A DNA stretch of 41,353 nt from NCBI GenBank assembly GCA_036273715.1, contig DASUHB010000055.1, forward strand, positions 1-41,353, written 5' to 3'. The notes under the pieces are model-generated. The model was not told the origin of the DNA and did not search any database. It saw nothing but the letters and a program-made list of their open reading frames with translations. How positions within the stretch are numbered: position 1 is the stretch's first letter; each line of letters begins with the position of its first letter. This document shows positions 31,766 through 40,059 of this stretch, piece after piece. Made by a program: the position numbers and the translations under genes. This DNA comes from Gemmatimonadaceae bacterium. GTDB taxonomy: Bacteria > Gemmatimonadota > Gemmatimonadetes > Gemmatimonadales > Gemmatimonadaceae.

Positions 31766-31803
31766 CCAACTCGGAGACATCCGCTCGATCACCTTCGCGC
31801 GGC

Positions 31804-31853
31804 ATGGCTAACGGCAGGATAACGGCGAGGCAACGGCTGCCGGCCAGAATCGA
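31804..31853 (+). promoter_or_regulatory. promoter with three 11-bp-phased direct repeats, copy B
   Basis: TAACGGC at 31809 and 31820 and CAACGGC at 31831 are spaced exactly 11 bp apart and are followed by CCGGCCAGAATCGA, where CAGAAT fits a -10 box. The segment matches 9790-9839 along 50 bases. The secreted protein ATG lies at 31914. Confidence 0.55.
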
Positions 31854-31913
31854 GTGCGGACACCCCGGGCCCTCTCGCCCGGGCCGACTCACTTCTCGCT
31901 GGAGCCCGCCGTC

Positions 31914-32465
31914 ATGAACCGCACATCTCGAGTCACGCAACGCTGTCTCCTCCTCGCTGGCGCCGTGCTGCTCGCGTCACCCCAGATCCGCGCTCAAGCG
32001 TCCAATTGTGCGGCCGTGCGTGCGGCATCGCTCAAGATGGATGCCACGCCCTACCACCTGTACTTCGTCGACAGCGCAAACGCCGTGGAGGCCGAAAACG
32101 GCGGCAAACCGAAGACTGGCGAGTCGATCTCCGTTGGAGGAACGATGTACTTCCTCAGCCATGGAAAGTGGGTCAGGAGTCCGGTGAGTTTGGCCGAGAT
32201 GAAGGCGGAACGCGATAAACACGATTGGACGAAGGACACGTGCACGCACCTGCGCGACGAAAGCGTGAACGGGGAGGCCGCATCGGTCTGGCGGACGCAC
32301 GTCGTGACGGAGATGTCGGCGGTCGACACCGACATGTGGATCTCGAAGAGTCGCGGCCTGGTGCTCAAGGCGAACAGTGTCATGGACCTCGGCGCCGGGC
32401 AAAAGAACCACAGCAGCGCTCGCTATGACTATAGCGACGTCAAGGCGCCTGCCGGTGTCAGGTGA
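31914..32465 (+). CDS. small secreted protein of unknown function
   Basis: 183 residues. The signal peptide RCLLLAGAVLLASPQIRAQA is clear. The mature part contains YHLYFVDSANAVEAENGGKP, then SVGGTMYFLSHGKWVRSPVS and VVTEMSAVDTDMWISKSRGL, a beta-rich fold that may relate to LolA/outer-membrane lipoprotein-sorting-like domains; this is a guess. ATG 31914 has GGAG 9 bases upstream and gives a normal signal peptide. It has the 11-bp-phased promoter shared with the lipoprotein gene at 9885. A 226-bp non-coding stretch with a GTTAGGC at about 32483 follows. Confidence 0.75.
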   Translation: MNRTSRVTQRCLLLAGAVLLASPQIRAQASNCAAVRAASLKMDATPYHLYFVDSANAVEAENGGKPKTGESISVGGTMYFLSHGKWVRSPVSLAEMKAERDKHDWTKDTCTHLRDESVNGEAASVWRTHVVTEMSAVDTDMWISKSRGLVLKANSVMDLGAGQKNHSSARYDYSDVKAPAGVR

Positions 32466-32566
32466 GCGGAATCGGCGGTCGCGTTAGGCGGTCGCAGCGC
32501 CGACGGGCATCACCGGAGGATGACCGGGCGTACCGGGACCCAGCGCGCCCGCGTCACGTGTGTGGC

Positions 32567-32595
32567 TTGCCCGCCGGCGGTGAATAGCATATACT
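32567..32595 (+). promoter_or_regulatory. sigma-70-like promoter of the dacB gene
   Basis: TTGCCC (32567-32572), 17 bases, then TATACT (32590-32595), about 97 bp upstream of the ATG at 32692. The spacing is ideal and AT-rich hexamers are rare here. A GTATAC at 32609-32614 could be part of an operator. Confidence 0.5.
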
Positions 32596-32691
32596 GGCGC
32601 GCCTCTTAGTATACAAAACTGCCCGGCGTCACTCAGCTCCCCGAAGTCGACCGCGAGTGCACGCCCGGGCAGTCACACCGGCGCTCACTCC

Positions 32692-34326
32692 ATGACTAAC
32701 CCGCTCCGCACCGCCCGCAACGAGCTCGCGTCGCTCCTCGTGTGCGGCGTCGGCCTCGCCATCACTGGGGCTCTCGCACCAAGCCGGGCCCACGCTCAAA
32801 CGTCCGCCGCGCCGCTCGCGCCGCAAAATGCGCTCGCTTCGCGAATCGACTCCATCGTCGACCGCCCTGAATACCGACACGCATTCTTCGGCATCGAGAT
32901 CATGTCGCTCGATACGCACCAACCGATCTACCAACTGAACGCCGAGAAATTCTTCGTCCCGGGCTCGACCACCAAGCTCCTAACGGAAGGCACCGTTCTC
33001 GAGCTGCTCGGCGCCGACCACCGCTTCCACACCCGCGTCTATCGCACCGGGCCTGTCCAACGGGACGGGACGCTCGACGGGAATCTCGTGCTCGTCGCCG
33101 GCGGCGACCCCGATCTCTCGAATCGCGTGCAGCCCGATGGCAGTCTCGCGTTTGAGAACGAAGATCACTCCTATGGCGGCAGCCCCGATACGCGGGCCGT
33201 ACCCGGCGATCCCCTGCAGGTGTTGCGCGAGCTCGCGCATCAAGTTAGGCAGCAGGGGATCAGCGCCGTGCGCGGCAGCGTGATCGTCGACGCGTCGCTC
33301 TTTCCCGAGGGCGATCGCGAGCTCGGCACGGGCGTCGTGATATCGCCCATCGTCGTCAACGACAACGTGGTGGACCTCACCGTGGCGCCGGGGACGACGC
33401 CGGGTGACTCGGTCGCGCTGCACGTCTCGCCGGCAACGCCGTACGTGCGGTTCGTGAACCGCGCGACGACGAGCGTCCCGGATTCGGCTCCCAGCATCAA
33501 CTGGGCATCGGACAGCACCGCCCCCGACGGTTCGCACATCGTGGTCGTCACCGGCACCGTACCGGCCGGCAAACCGGGCGTCCTGTTCAGTTGGCCCGTG
33601 GACGAGCCGACGCGGTTCGCCGAGGTGTCGTTCGCTCAAGCGTTAGGCGCGGAGGGGGTGCGGGCGAACGCGATCGCGCCCGGTCGCCGTCTCGACCTCG
33701 CGAGCCTGGCGCGGGGATACGCCGATTCGATGGTGGTCGCCGAGCACGTGTCCCCGCCCCTCGCGCAGGAGGTGAAGGTGACGCTGAAGGTGAGCCAGAA
33801 CCTGCACGCGAGCATGGGACCTTTTCTGTTAGGCGCGCTCGTGGCGCACGAAGGAACTGCGAAAGCCGGGTTCGCCCAGGAGCGCCGGTTTCTGACGCAG
33901 GCCGGGTTGGACCTCACCGGCGCGTCGCAGAGCGACGGCGCCGGGGGCTCGGCTCACTTCACGCCCGACTTCATGGTGCACTTCCTGGCATACATGTCGG
34001 CACGGAAGGATTTCCCCGTGTACTACGCGGCGCTGCCGGTGCTGGGCCGCGACGGCACGTTGTGGAACATTCAAGTGAATTCGCCGGCGGCGGGGCACGT
34101 GCATGCCAAGACCGGGACGTACGAACGGGACGATCTGCTCAACGACATGATGATGGTGGACGGGAAGGGATTGGCGGGATACATGACGACAGCGGACGGG
34201 CGTCACCTGGCGTTCGCCATCTACGCCAACAATGTTGCGGCGGGGACGGATCCCGACGCGATCACGCGCGGCGTGGGGCAAGCGTTAGGCGAGATTGCGG
34301 CAGCGGCATACGGCGTGGCGCCGTAA
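32692..34326 (+). CDS. dacB: D-alanyl-D-alanine carboxypeptidase/endopeptidase (PBP4, S13 family)
   Basis: 544 residues with an N-terminal signal region. The three penicillin-binding motifs of the S13 family are present: S92-T-T-K95 in FVPGSTTKLLTEG, S368-Q-N370 in LKVSQNLHASMG and K473-T-G475 in HAKTGTYERDD. Between the first and second motifs lies the long insertion typical of PBP4 (GNLVLVAGGDPDLSNR, then RGSVIVDASLFPEGDRELG). The protein trims peptidoglycan peptides in the periplasm by removing terminal D-Ala or cutting cross-links. A good promoter lies upstream. It stands alone and converges on the GT39-like gene. Confidence 0.93.
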   Translation: MTNPLRTARNELASLLVCGVGLAITGALAPSRAHAQTSAAPLAPQNALASRIDSIVDRPEYRHAFFGIEIMSLDTHQPIYQLNAEKFFVPGSTTKLLTEGTVLELLGADHRFHTRVYRTGPVQRDGTLDGNLVLVAGGDPDLSNRVQPDGSLAFENEDHSYGGSPDTRAVPGDPLQVLRELAHQVRQQGISAVRGSVIVDASLFPEGDRELGTGVVISPIVVNDNVVDLTVAPGTTPGDSVALHVSPATPYVRFVNRATTSVPDSAPSINWASDSTAPDGSHIVVVTGTVPAGKPGVLFSWPVDEPTRFAEVSFAQALGAEGVRANAIAPGRRLDLASLARGYADSMVVAEHVSPPLAQEVKVTLKVSQNLHASMGPFLLGALVAHEGTAKAGFAQERRFLTQAGLDLTGASQSDGAGGSAHFTPDFMVHFLAYMSARKDFPVYYAALPVLGRDGTLWNIQVNSPAAGHVHAKTGTYERDDLLNDMMMVDGKGLAGYMTTADGRHLAFAIYANNVAAGTDPDAITRGVGQALGEIAAAAYGVAP

Positions 34327-34355
34327 GGCGAAGCCGGGATTTCGTGGCGGCGCAG

Positions 34356-35909
34356 CTACCGCCTGCATGAATCGCATCGCGGGTCGAGTCTGGGCCACAA
34401 CGCTTGCAGCGTGGTCTTGGGCTCGGTGGACACGAACAACGGGACGTCCTGCTCTTCCGGCACGGCGAGGGTGTCGACCAGGCGGCCGGCCGGGGTCACG
34501 TCGCCGTAGAACCCGCGCAATGCCGCCTCCGCGACGCCGATGGTGACGAGGACCGTGCCCGGTTTGGTGCCGGGCCCGAAGAACCAATACGTGCCGCACC
34601 CACAAAGAGCGTTAGGCAGGCCTAACGATGGGCCGTAGTAGTCGATCGCCCCTGCCTCGCCGTAGTTGGTGGCGCCGATGACCGCGTTCGCGCGCTCGGC
34701 CGGGGGCAGCGAGTCGTACACGTGCGCGACGGCGGCCACGCGCCGGCGCCAATGGAGCATGTCGGCGTAGTCCTGCGGCAAGCGCAGGACGCGATCGGTG
34801 TTCGTCGTCACGCCCCCGGTTGGCCCGTGCTCGGCGTAGCGCACCATCGTTTCCGGCGCGAGCACGGGCAGTCCGAACGGAAGCGCCAGTGCCCCGTATG
34901 CGGCGACGATGGCGAGCGCGGTCGCGCGCGCCGTCGTTCCGAGTCCGCTGCGCGCCCCCGTGGCGGTGTAGCGCTCGAGCCACGCCGCGCCGCCGCCGAC
35001 CAGCGCCGGATACACCGGCAGCAGGTAGTACGACTTGCCGTGGAACCAGAGAATGATGCCTAACGCAACCAGGCACGACACGGCGACCACGCGCACCTGC
35101 GGCTCGCGCCAGTATGCCCACAGGCCCGCCAGCGCGAGCGCCGCCCCCAGGCCGAGCATCTGGACCTGGCTCACGAAAAAGCCCGCAACCGTGACGTGCA
35201 CGAGTTGTTGCGCCGAGAGCTCGCGCTCGTAGAGCACCGCCGTCCAGCCCGTGTGCATCTGGCCGGCGATGCTCGGACTTCCCAGGGCAAACGCCAGCAC
35301 CGCCGCGGCATACGGCCACGGTGTGGCCAGCCAGCGCCGCTCCGGCAAGGCGAGGACCGCGACCAGCACCCCGGCGCCGATGATCGCGATGCTGAACTTG
35401 ACGAGCAGCCCGAGACCTGCCGCCGCGCCTAACGCGAGCCACCACCGGCCGTCACCCGTTCTCGCAAGGCGCAGGAGCGCGAACAACACCAGTGCCCACG
35501 CGAGTTGGTCGAACACCACCGGTTGGAAGAGCGTCCCGCTTCTCAGCAGCGCCGGACTCGCCACGATCGTGAGCGCGGCCAGCGCCTGCGCGTACGCGCG
35601 CCCGCCAAACTCGCATGCAAAGTACGCCGCGAAGACCACCAGGCCGGCGGACGCAAGGCCAGGCAGGATGCGCACCGGCACCAGCCCCAGTCCCGTCGTC
35701 GCGCGCATGAGTTGGGACAGGATTGCCATCGCCGGCGGGAAGTCCATCGACCAGAGATGGAGATGCGCGCCCATCGCGAAGTAGAGGAACTCGTCGCGCT
35801 GGAAACCGTAGGGCGTGATGAGCGCCGTCATCACGTGGAGCGCGAGATCGAGAACAACCGCGGCAGCGAGAACTCGCGCGGCGATGGCGGGACGGGAATC
35901 GGAGGTCAT
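34356..35909 (-). CDS. GT39/ArnT-like membrane glycosyltransferase
   Basis: 517 residues from ATG 35909, about ten membrane helices. The first periplasmic loop carries the catalytic-type D39-E40 in PYGFQRDEFLYFAMG and D56 in LWSMDFPPAMAI, a pattern of the PMT_2/ArnT superfamily of polyprenyl-phosphate-sugar-dependent transferases. Later helices include LVKFSIAIIGAGVLVAVLAL and GYFV-like loops, then a C-terminal soluble part (VIGATNYGEAGAIDYYGPSL, CGCGTYWFFGPG). A longer in-frame start at 35987 overlaps the downstream end of the glucosidase region and lacks similarity. The gene follows the glucosidase gene on the same strand with a 78-bp gap. Donor and acceptor are unknown; it could use the product of the GtrB-like enzyme at 740. 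Confidence 0.87.
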   Translation of the reverse strand: MTSDSRPAIAARVLAAAVVLDLALHVMTALITPYGFQRDEFLYFAMGAHLHLWSMDFPPAMAILSQLMRATTGLGLVPVRILPGLASAGLVVFAAYFACEFGGRAYAQALAALTIVASPALLRSGTLFQPVVFDQLAWALVLFALLRLARTGDGRWWLALGAAAGLGLLVKFSIAIIGAGVLVAVLALPERRWLATPWPYAAAVLAFALGSPSIAGQMHTGWTAVLYERELSAQQLVHVTVAGFFVSQVQMLGLGAALALAGLWAYWREPQVRVVAVSCLVALGIILWFHGKSYYLLPVYPALVGGGAAWLERYTATGARSGLGTTARATALAIVAAYGALALPFGLPVLAPETMVRYAEHGPTGGVTTNTDRVLRLPQDYADMLHWRRRVAAVAHVYDSLPPAERANAVIGATNYGEAGAIDYYGPSLGLPNALCGCGTYWFFGPGTKPGTVLVTIGVAEAALRGFYGDVTPAGRLVDTLAVPEEQDVPLFVSTEPKTTLQALWPRLDPRCDSCRR

Positions 35910-35987
35910 ATCGGTCCACCGAAAATACCGTCCGCAAAGGCCGCATACCACCGGGTTCGTGCGCCAACTCGAACGTCCGGTGCGCAA

Positions 35988-38222
35988 TTAGTGATGCAGA
36001 ACGCTTCGAAAGATCGCGGCCAGCCGATCGAATGCCGTCGTACGCAACGATTGAATCGGCGGTTGATGCAAGAGGCGCAGCGTCCCATCGAGCTCGACGA
36101 TCTCCGATCGCGCCCGGCCCGCGTCGCCGCGAGTGAAGCGAATCGTCGCCGTCGCGTCTGCCACGCGAATATTGCGAACCACGATTTCAGGCAGCCACGA
36201 TGGAAGTACCGGATCCACGACGAGCGTTCGCAATGGCGACAGCGGCTGCAAGCCTAACAGAACATGGATGAGCAGCACATACGCCGTCTGATTCCATAGC
36301 TGCAGGGGGTTTGCGCGCGGGTAGGCCCCAGGCTGCGGGAATTCGGTGCGCGCATAGCCGCCCACGCACTCCGGGATGCGACCGTAATCGTAGAGCTGGC
36401 CCAGATCGAAGAGGCCGCCGGCTAACGAGACCGCGCGCTCATCGAAGCCGTAGCGCCTGAGTCCGAACGCGATCGTCGCGTTCTCGACGGGCCACACGCT
36501 GCCCAGGTGGTAGGCGAGCGGGCTGTACGAAGGATGCTCCGCCGAGAGCGTGCGAATCCCCCAGCCGCTGAACATGTCCGGCGCAAACAGGCGCTCGACG
36601 ACGCGCGGCACGTACGCATCATCGATGATGCCGCACGCGAGGCAATGCCCAACGTTGGAGGTGATACTGCGCGCCAATCGCTTCTTGGCGTCGAACGCGA
36701 GCGCGAAGAAGCTCTCGTCTTCCATCCACCAACCGCGGTTGAATCGTTCTTTCAGGGCAAGCGACGAATCCCACAACGCGCGCGCGTCATCGTGTTGGCC
36801 CTGAACCCAACTGAGCACCGCCATGAATTGCTGCGCCGCGAACCAGTAGCCCTGCAATTCACACGTGCCGAGCGGCGACGGCACCGCCCTGCCGTCTTCG
36901 TATACGATGGCATTGCCGCTGTCCTTCCATCCCTGATTCTTGGTGCCGACGGTCGACCGAGTGTGATACTCGAGATAGCCGTCGCCGTCCATGTCGCCGT
37001 AGTCGCGAGCCCAATCGAGAATGCGGCGCGCGGTATCCCAGTGCCGCGCGACCACTGCCCTGTTCCCCGACCACGCGAACGCGTGGCCGAGCGCGATGAT
37101 GTACATGAACGGGCTGGCGAAGTCCGCGTAGTATTCGCCGAACGGATTCAGGTTGAGGCGGGCGAGCGGACCGCGTCGCATCTGGAACGGGATGCGGCCC
37201 GGTTGGGCATCGGTCCAGTCATCGACGCGACTGGACTGGCGACGGCCGAGTTTCGCCAGCGCGGATTCGGTCATGGCGCCGGCGTCGAGCATGGCGGTCT
37301 GCCATCCCGCCGTTAACGCATCGCGGCCAAAGAGCGCCGGGTAGAACGGCAAGCCGGCTTGCGGCATCAACCACTCATCCTCGGCGCCCTCGAGCACGGC
37401 GAGTGACGTCACATCGGAAACGGCGTTTTGGATGATGCGCTCGAGCACTCCGTTGGACGGTATCTCGATGGTCGCGAGCGAGGAGCGCCACGCCTGGAGT
37501 CTGCGCGTACGGCGCGCATCGCGTTGGTCATCGTTGGGCGAAGTCTCATCGAGCGCCGTTATTTCGAGTCCCGTCTCGACTGCCGTGCGCGGCTCCAAGC
37601 GCACATGCGTGACGAGGCGATCGCGCGATGCGGTCCACGTTAGGCCGCCCGTCGCGACGACCCTCGTTGCCAGCGGCAATTGCGGATGGCCGTATCGCAG
37701 GCGAACGCCGTGCTCGAGCGGTTCTCGTTCGACCGGCGCCTCCTGGTGGCGTGAGCCGGAGAGCGCTTCCTGCAGGTCGGCGAAATCGGCAGCGAACGTC
37801 CACGCGATCTCGAGATCGGCCGCCAGCGCCGTCCGATTCGCGAGGGTGAGCGCGATGTCGAGCCCATCGAACCGCACGCGCTCGCGCACGCGAACGTCGA
37901 TGCCGCGCTGGATCACGCCGTGCGAATCCCGCGACGTCGTGTCATCGGAGACATCGGTGCCGCCGCCGCCAAAGTGCGTGAGCTCCGGATACACGTACAC
38001 GAAATCGAGCTCGTGTTGCGACCCGACAGCATCGGCGCAGAGCCACGGCGCGGCGCCGTTCACCTCGAGGCGCATCACCGACAGATGACGCGCTTCGTGA
38101 AAATAGAAACCAGTGAGGAAGTCCTGTTCAGAGCATTCGCCGCGAGCCGTCGTGATCAGCAACGACGGACCGTTCCAGGCATATCGTGCGTCGCCCAAGA
38201 CGTGGCAGAGCGGAGTCGTCAT
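35988..38222 (-). CDS. amylo-alpha-1,6-glucosidase/glycogen debranching-type protein
   Basis: 744 residues, cytoplasmic (no signal peptide). The N-terminal GDE_N-bis-like domain has LLITTARGECSEQDFLTGFY, then FHEARHLSVMRLEVNG and DFVYVYPELTHFGGGGTDVS. The C-terminal (alpha/alpha)6 glucosidase domain has GLPFYPALFGRDALTAGWQT, DMDGDGYLEYHTRS and NQGWKDSGNAI around residue 430, which contains the acidic residue used as general acid in this family. The end (PQPGAYPRANPLQLWNQTAY) also matches. Members act on alpha-1,6 branches or related alpha-glucosides in storage polysaccharide. No other glycogen gene is in the window. It heads a two-gene run with the GT39-like gene and is divergent from the DUF2231 gene. 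Confidence 0.9.
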   Translation of the reverse strand: MTTPLCHVLGDARYAWNGPSLLITTARGECSEQDFLTGFYFHEARHLSVMRLEVNGAAPWLCADAVGSQHELDFVYVYPELTHFGGGGTDVSDDTTSRDSHGVIQRGIDVRVRERVRFDGLDIALTLANRTALAADLEIAWTFAADFADLQEALSGSRHQEAPVEREPLEHGVRLRYGHPQLPLATRVVATGGLTWTASRDRLVTHVRLEPRTAVETGLEITALDETSPNDDQRDARRTRRLQAWRSSLATIEIPSNGVLERIIQNAVSDVTSLAVLEGAEDEWLMPQAGLPFYPALFGRDALTAGWQTAMLDAGAMTESALAKLGRRQSSRVDDWTDAQPGRIPFQMRRGPLARLNLNPFGEYYADFASPFMYIIALGHAFAWSGNRAVVARHWDTARRILDWARDYGDMDGDGYLEYHTRSTVGTKNQGWKDSGNAIVYEDGRAVPSPLGTCELQGYWFAAQQFMAVLSWVQGQHDDARALWDSSLALKERFNRGWWMEDESFFALAFDAKKRLARSITSNVGHCLACGIIDDAYVPRVVERLFAPDMFSGWGIRTLSAEHPSYSPLAYHLGSVWPVENATIAFGLRRYGFDERAVSLAGGLFDLGQLYDYGRIPECVGGYARTEFPQPGAYPRANPLQLWNQTAYVLLIHVLLGLQPLSPLRTLVVDPVLPSWLPEIVVRNIRVADATATIRFTRGDAGRARSEIVELDGTLRLLHQPPIQSLRTTAFDRLAAIFRSVLHH

Positions 38223-38398
38223 CGTCCGATGGCGGATGGGCAGCCATACAGCGAGCGGCGTGCCGGGCTGCCGTGGCCAGGCGGAGAAACGGGCCGGCGG
38301 CGCGTCTTATGCACTGGACCGCCGGGGTCGCCGCCCGGCGGGACGCGCCGGGGAGGGGCCATTGTTAGGCATCCGCCGGCGCTCACAGGGAGGGACCA

Positions 38399-38878
38399 AT
38401 GCCAAAGCTCGTTGGGCACTACATCCATCCGATGCTCATCGTGTTTCCGCTCGGACTCTTCGTGACCGCGCTCATCTTCGACATCATCCACTTCATCTGG
38501 GGCGCGCCGTCGCTGCCGATCGCGAGCTTCTGGATGATTGGCGCCGGCGTGATCGGCGGGTTGCTGGCCGCCGTGTTTGGGTTGGCGGATTGGCTGTCGG
38601 TGACACCCGGCACGCGTGCGCGCCGCGTGGGAATGTGGCACGGCCTGGGCAACGTGGTCGTCGTCGTACTGTTCGCCATCAGCTGGTTTCTTCGTCGCGG
38701 CGATCCGGCCTCGCCAACGGTCGCCGCGTTCGTCCTGGTGATCATCGGCGGGGCCCTGGGACTGGTTACGAGCTGGCTTGGCGGCGAGCTGGTCGAACGG
38801 TTAGGCGTGGGGATCGACAAGGGCGCAAACCCCAACGCGCCGACCTCGCTGGCCACGAAACGGGTCGACGGTGCGTGA
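38399..38878 (+). CDS. DUF2231 membrane protein
   Basis: 159 residues with four membrane helices: IHPMLIVFPLGLFVTALIFD, FWMIGAGVIGGLLAAVFGLA, VVVVLFAISWFL and AFVLVIIGGALGLVTSWLGG. The H-P-M-L-[IV]-x-[FL]-P-[LI]-G start, the D-[WYF] after helix 2 and the ending L-G-G-E-L-V are typical of DUF2231, a family of unknown function sometimes linked to heme or cytochrome contexts. GGGAGGG 7 bases before ATG 38399 is a strong ribosome binding site. The gene is divergent from the glucosidase gene and separate from the ABC transporter operon. Confidence 0.88.
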   Translation: MPKLVGHYIHPMLIVFPLGLFVTALIFDIIHFIWGAPSLPIASFWMIGAGVIGGLLAAVFGLADWLSVTPGTRARRVGMWHGLGNVVVVVLFAISWFLRRGDPASPTVAAFVLVIIGGALGLVTSWLGGELVERLGVGIDKGANPNAPTSLATKRVDGA

Positions 38879-38979
38879 TCGCTTGCCGACCCCACGACGC
38901 CTGGCAACGCGCAGGCCGGCACTTCGTCGGCGAGCTCCGTGATCGTCGCGCCTCACCGGTGACGGAGCAAGCCGACGAG

Positions 38980-38993
38980 GGTCCAGCTGGACC
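38980..38993. promoter_or_regulatory. 14-bp perfect palindrome upstream of ABC transporter genes
   Basis: GGTCCAGCTGGACC is a perfect palindrome about 110 bp before the ATPase start. It could be an operator, for example for a GntR- or PadR-type repressor, but no regulator gene is adjacent. Confidence 0.3.
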
Positions 38994-39022
38994 TTCACGC
39001 AAGCAGGGGGCTGACGGAACCT

Positions 39023-39065
39023 GACGACCTGCCGTAACGTAGTGCGCAGAGTCGGCAGGCTCGTC
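39023..39065 (+). other. hairpin in the leader of the ABC transporter genes
   Basis: GACGACCTGCCG (39023-39034) pairs with CGGCAGGCTCGTC (39053-39065) with one bulged base and an 18-base loop. It ends 39 bases before the ATPase ATG and has no T tract, so a leader RNA structure or operator is possible rather than a terminator. Confidence 0.35.
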
Positions 39066-39104
39066 CAGAAGGGAAAGTCCCATTCGCCTCCCCGCACGCA
39101 CTAA

Positions 39105-40031
39105 ATGCGCGTCATCGAGACCCAACAGCTGACGAAGCGCTTCGGTGCCACGCTGGCTGTGGACGACCTGAGCTTCTCGGTCGACTCCGGCCAGGTGTTC
39201 GGGTTTCTCGGGCCTAACGGCAGCGGGAAGACCACCACCATCGGCATGCTCCTCGGTATCATCACGCCGACCAGCGGCGCGTTTCGACTGCTCGGCGAGC
39301 AGGATGCGCGCGGGTTGCGGCGCGCGCGTCTCAACATCGGGGCGACCCTCGAGACAGCGAACTTCTATCCGTATCTGAGCGGCTGGGACAACCTGCGGCT
39401 GGTGGCGAACATCAAGGGTGCAAGTCATGCCCGGATCGAAGCGGCGCTCCATCACGTTGGGCTCTTCGATCGCCGCGCGGATCGCTTTCGCGGGTATTCC
39501 CTCGGGATGAAGCAGCGGCTGGCGATCGCGGCCACTCTGTTAGGCGACCCCGAGCTCATCATCCTCGACGAGCCGATGAACGGGCTCGATCCCGAAGGCA
39601 TGCGCGAGATTCGCGACCTCATCGCGCAGCTCGCGTCCGAGGGGAAGACGATCTTTCTGTCGAGCCATCTGCTCAACGAGGTGGAACGGAGCTGCACACA
39701 CGTCGCCATCCTCAAACGCGGCCGGATCATCCGGCAGGCGAGTGTGAGCGAGCTCATCGCGGGCGGCAGTGCTCTCTGCATCGGCACTGACGGAGATGTC
39801 GAGCAACTGCTGCGCTTGGCGCTCCAGTATCCCGGCGCGCACAGCGCGGAGCGCGACGGGAACGACGTGGTGGTGCGCCTCGCCGACGGCGACGCTGGAT
39901 CGCTCAACCGCTTTCTCGCCGAACGGGGGTGCTACGTGTCGAAGCTCGTGCCGGTCGAGACGACGCTCGAGGACGCGTTCATGGATTTGACTGGAGCCGA
40001 GTCGGGAGATCCAGTGCAGCAGCAGCCGTGA
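39105..40031 (+). CDS. ABC transporter ATP-binding protein (ABC-2 exporter type)
   Basis: 308 residues. Walker A is GPNGSGKTTT (36-45), the Q-loop region is NIGATLETANFYPYLSGWDN, the signature is YSLGMKQRLAIA (about 130-141), Walker B is ELIILDEPMNGLDP and the H-loop is TIFLSSHLLNEVERS. The C-terminal extension (ALCIGTDGDVEQLLRLAL, RFLAERGCYVSKLVPVETTL, ending EDAFMDLT) is the usual accessory domain of DrrA/NatA-type exporters. The permease gene follows 28 bases after the stop, giving a two-component exporter of unknown substrate, perhaps a drug, lipid or Na+. A hairpin and a palindrome precede the start codon; no strong ribosome binding site is visible. Confidence 0.93.
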   Translation: MRVIETQQLTKRFGATLAVDDLSFSVDSGQVFGFLGPNGSGKTTTIGMLLGIITPTSGAFRLLGEQDARGLRRARLNIGATLETANFYPYLSGWDNLRLVANIKGASHARIEAALHHVGLFDRRADRFRGYSLGMKQRLAIAATLLGDPELIILDEPMNGLDPEGMREIRDLIAQLASEGKTIFLSSHLLNEVERSCTHVAILKRGRIIRQASVSELIAGGSALCIGTDGDVEQLLRLALQYPGAHSAERDGNDVVVRLADGDAGSLNRFLAERGCYVSKLVPVETTLEDAFMDLTGAESGDPVQQQP

Positions 40032-40059
40032 ACGCGTCGCCTAACGCATCGAGGGTGTG

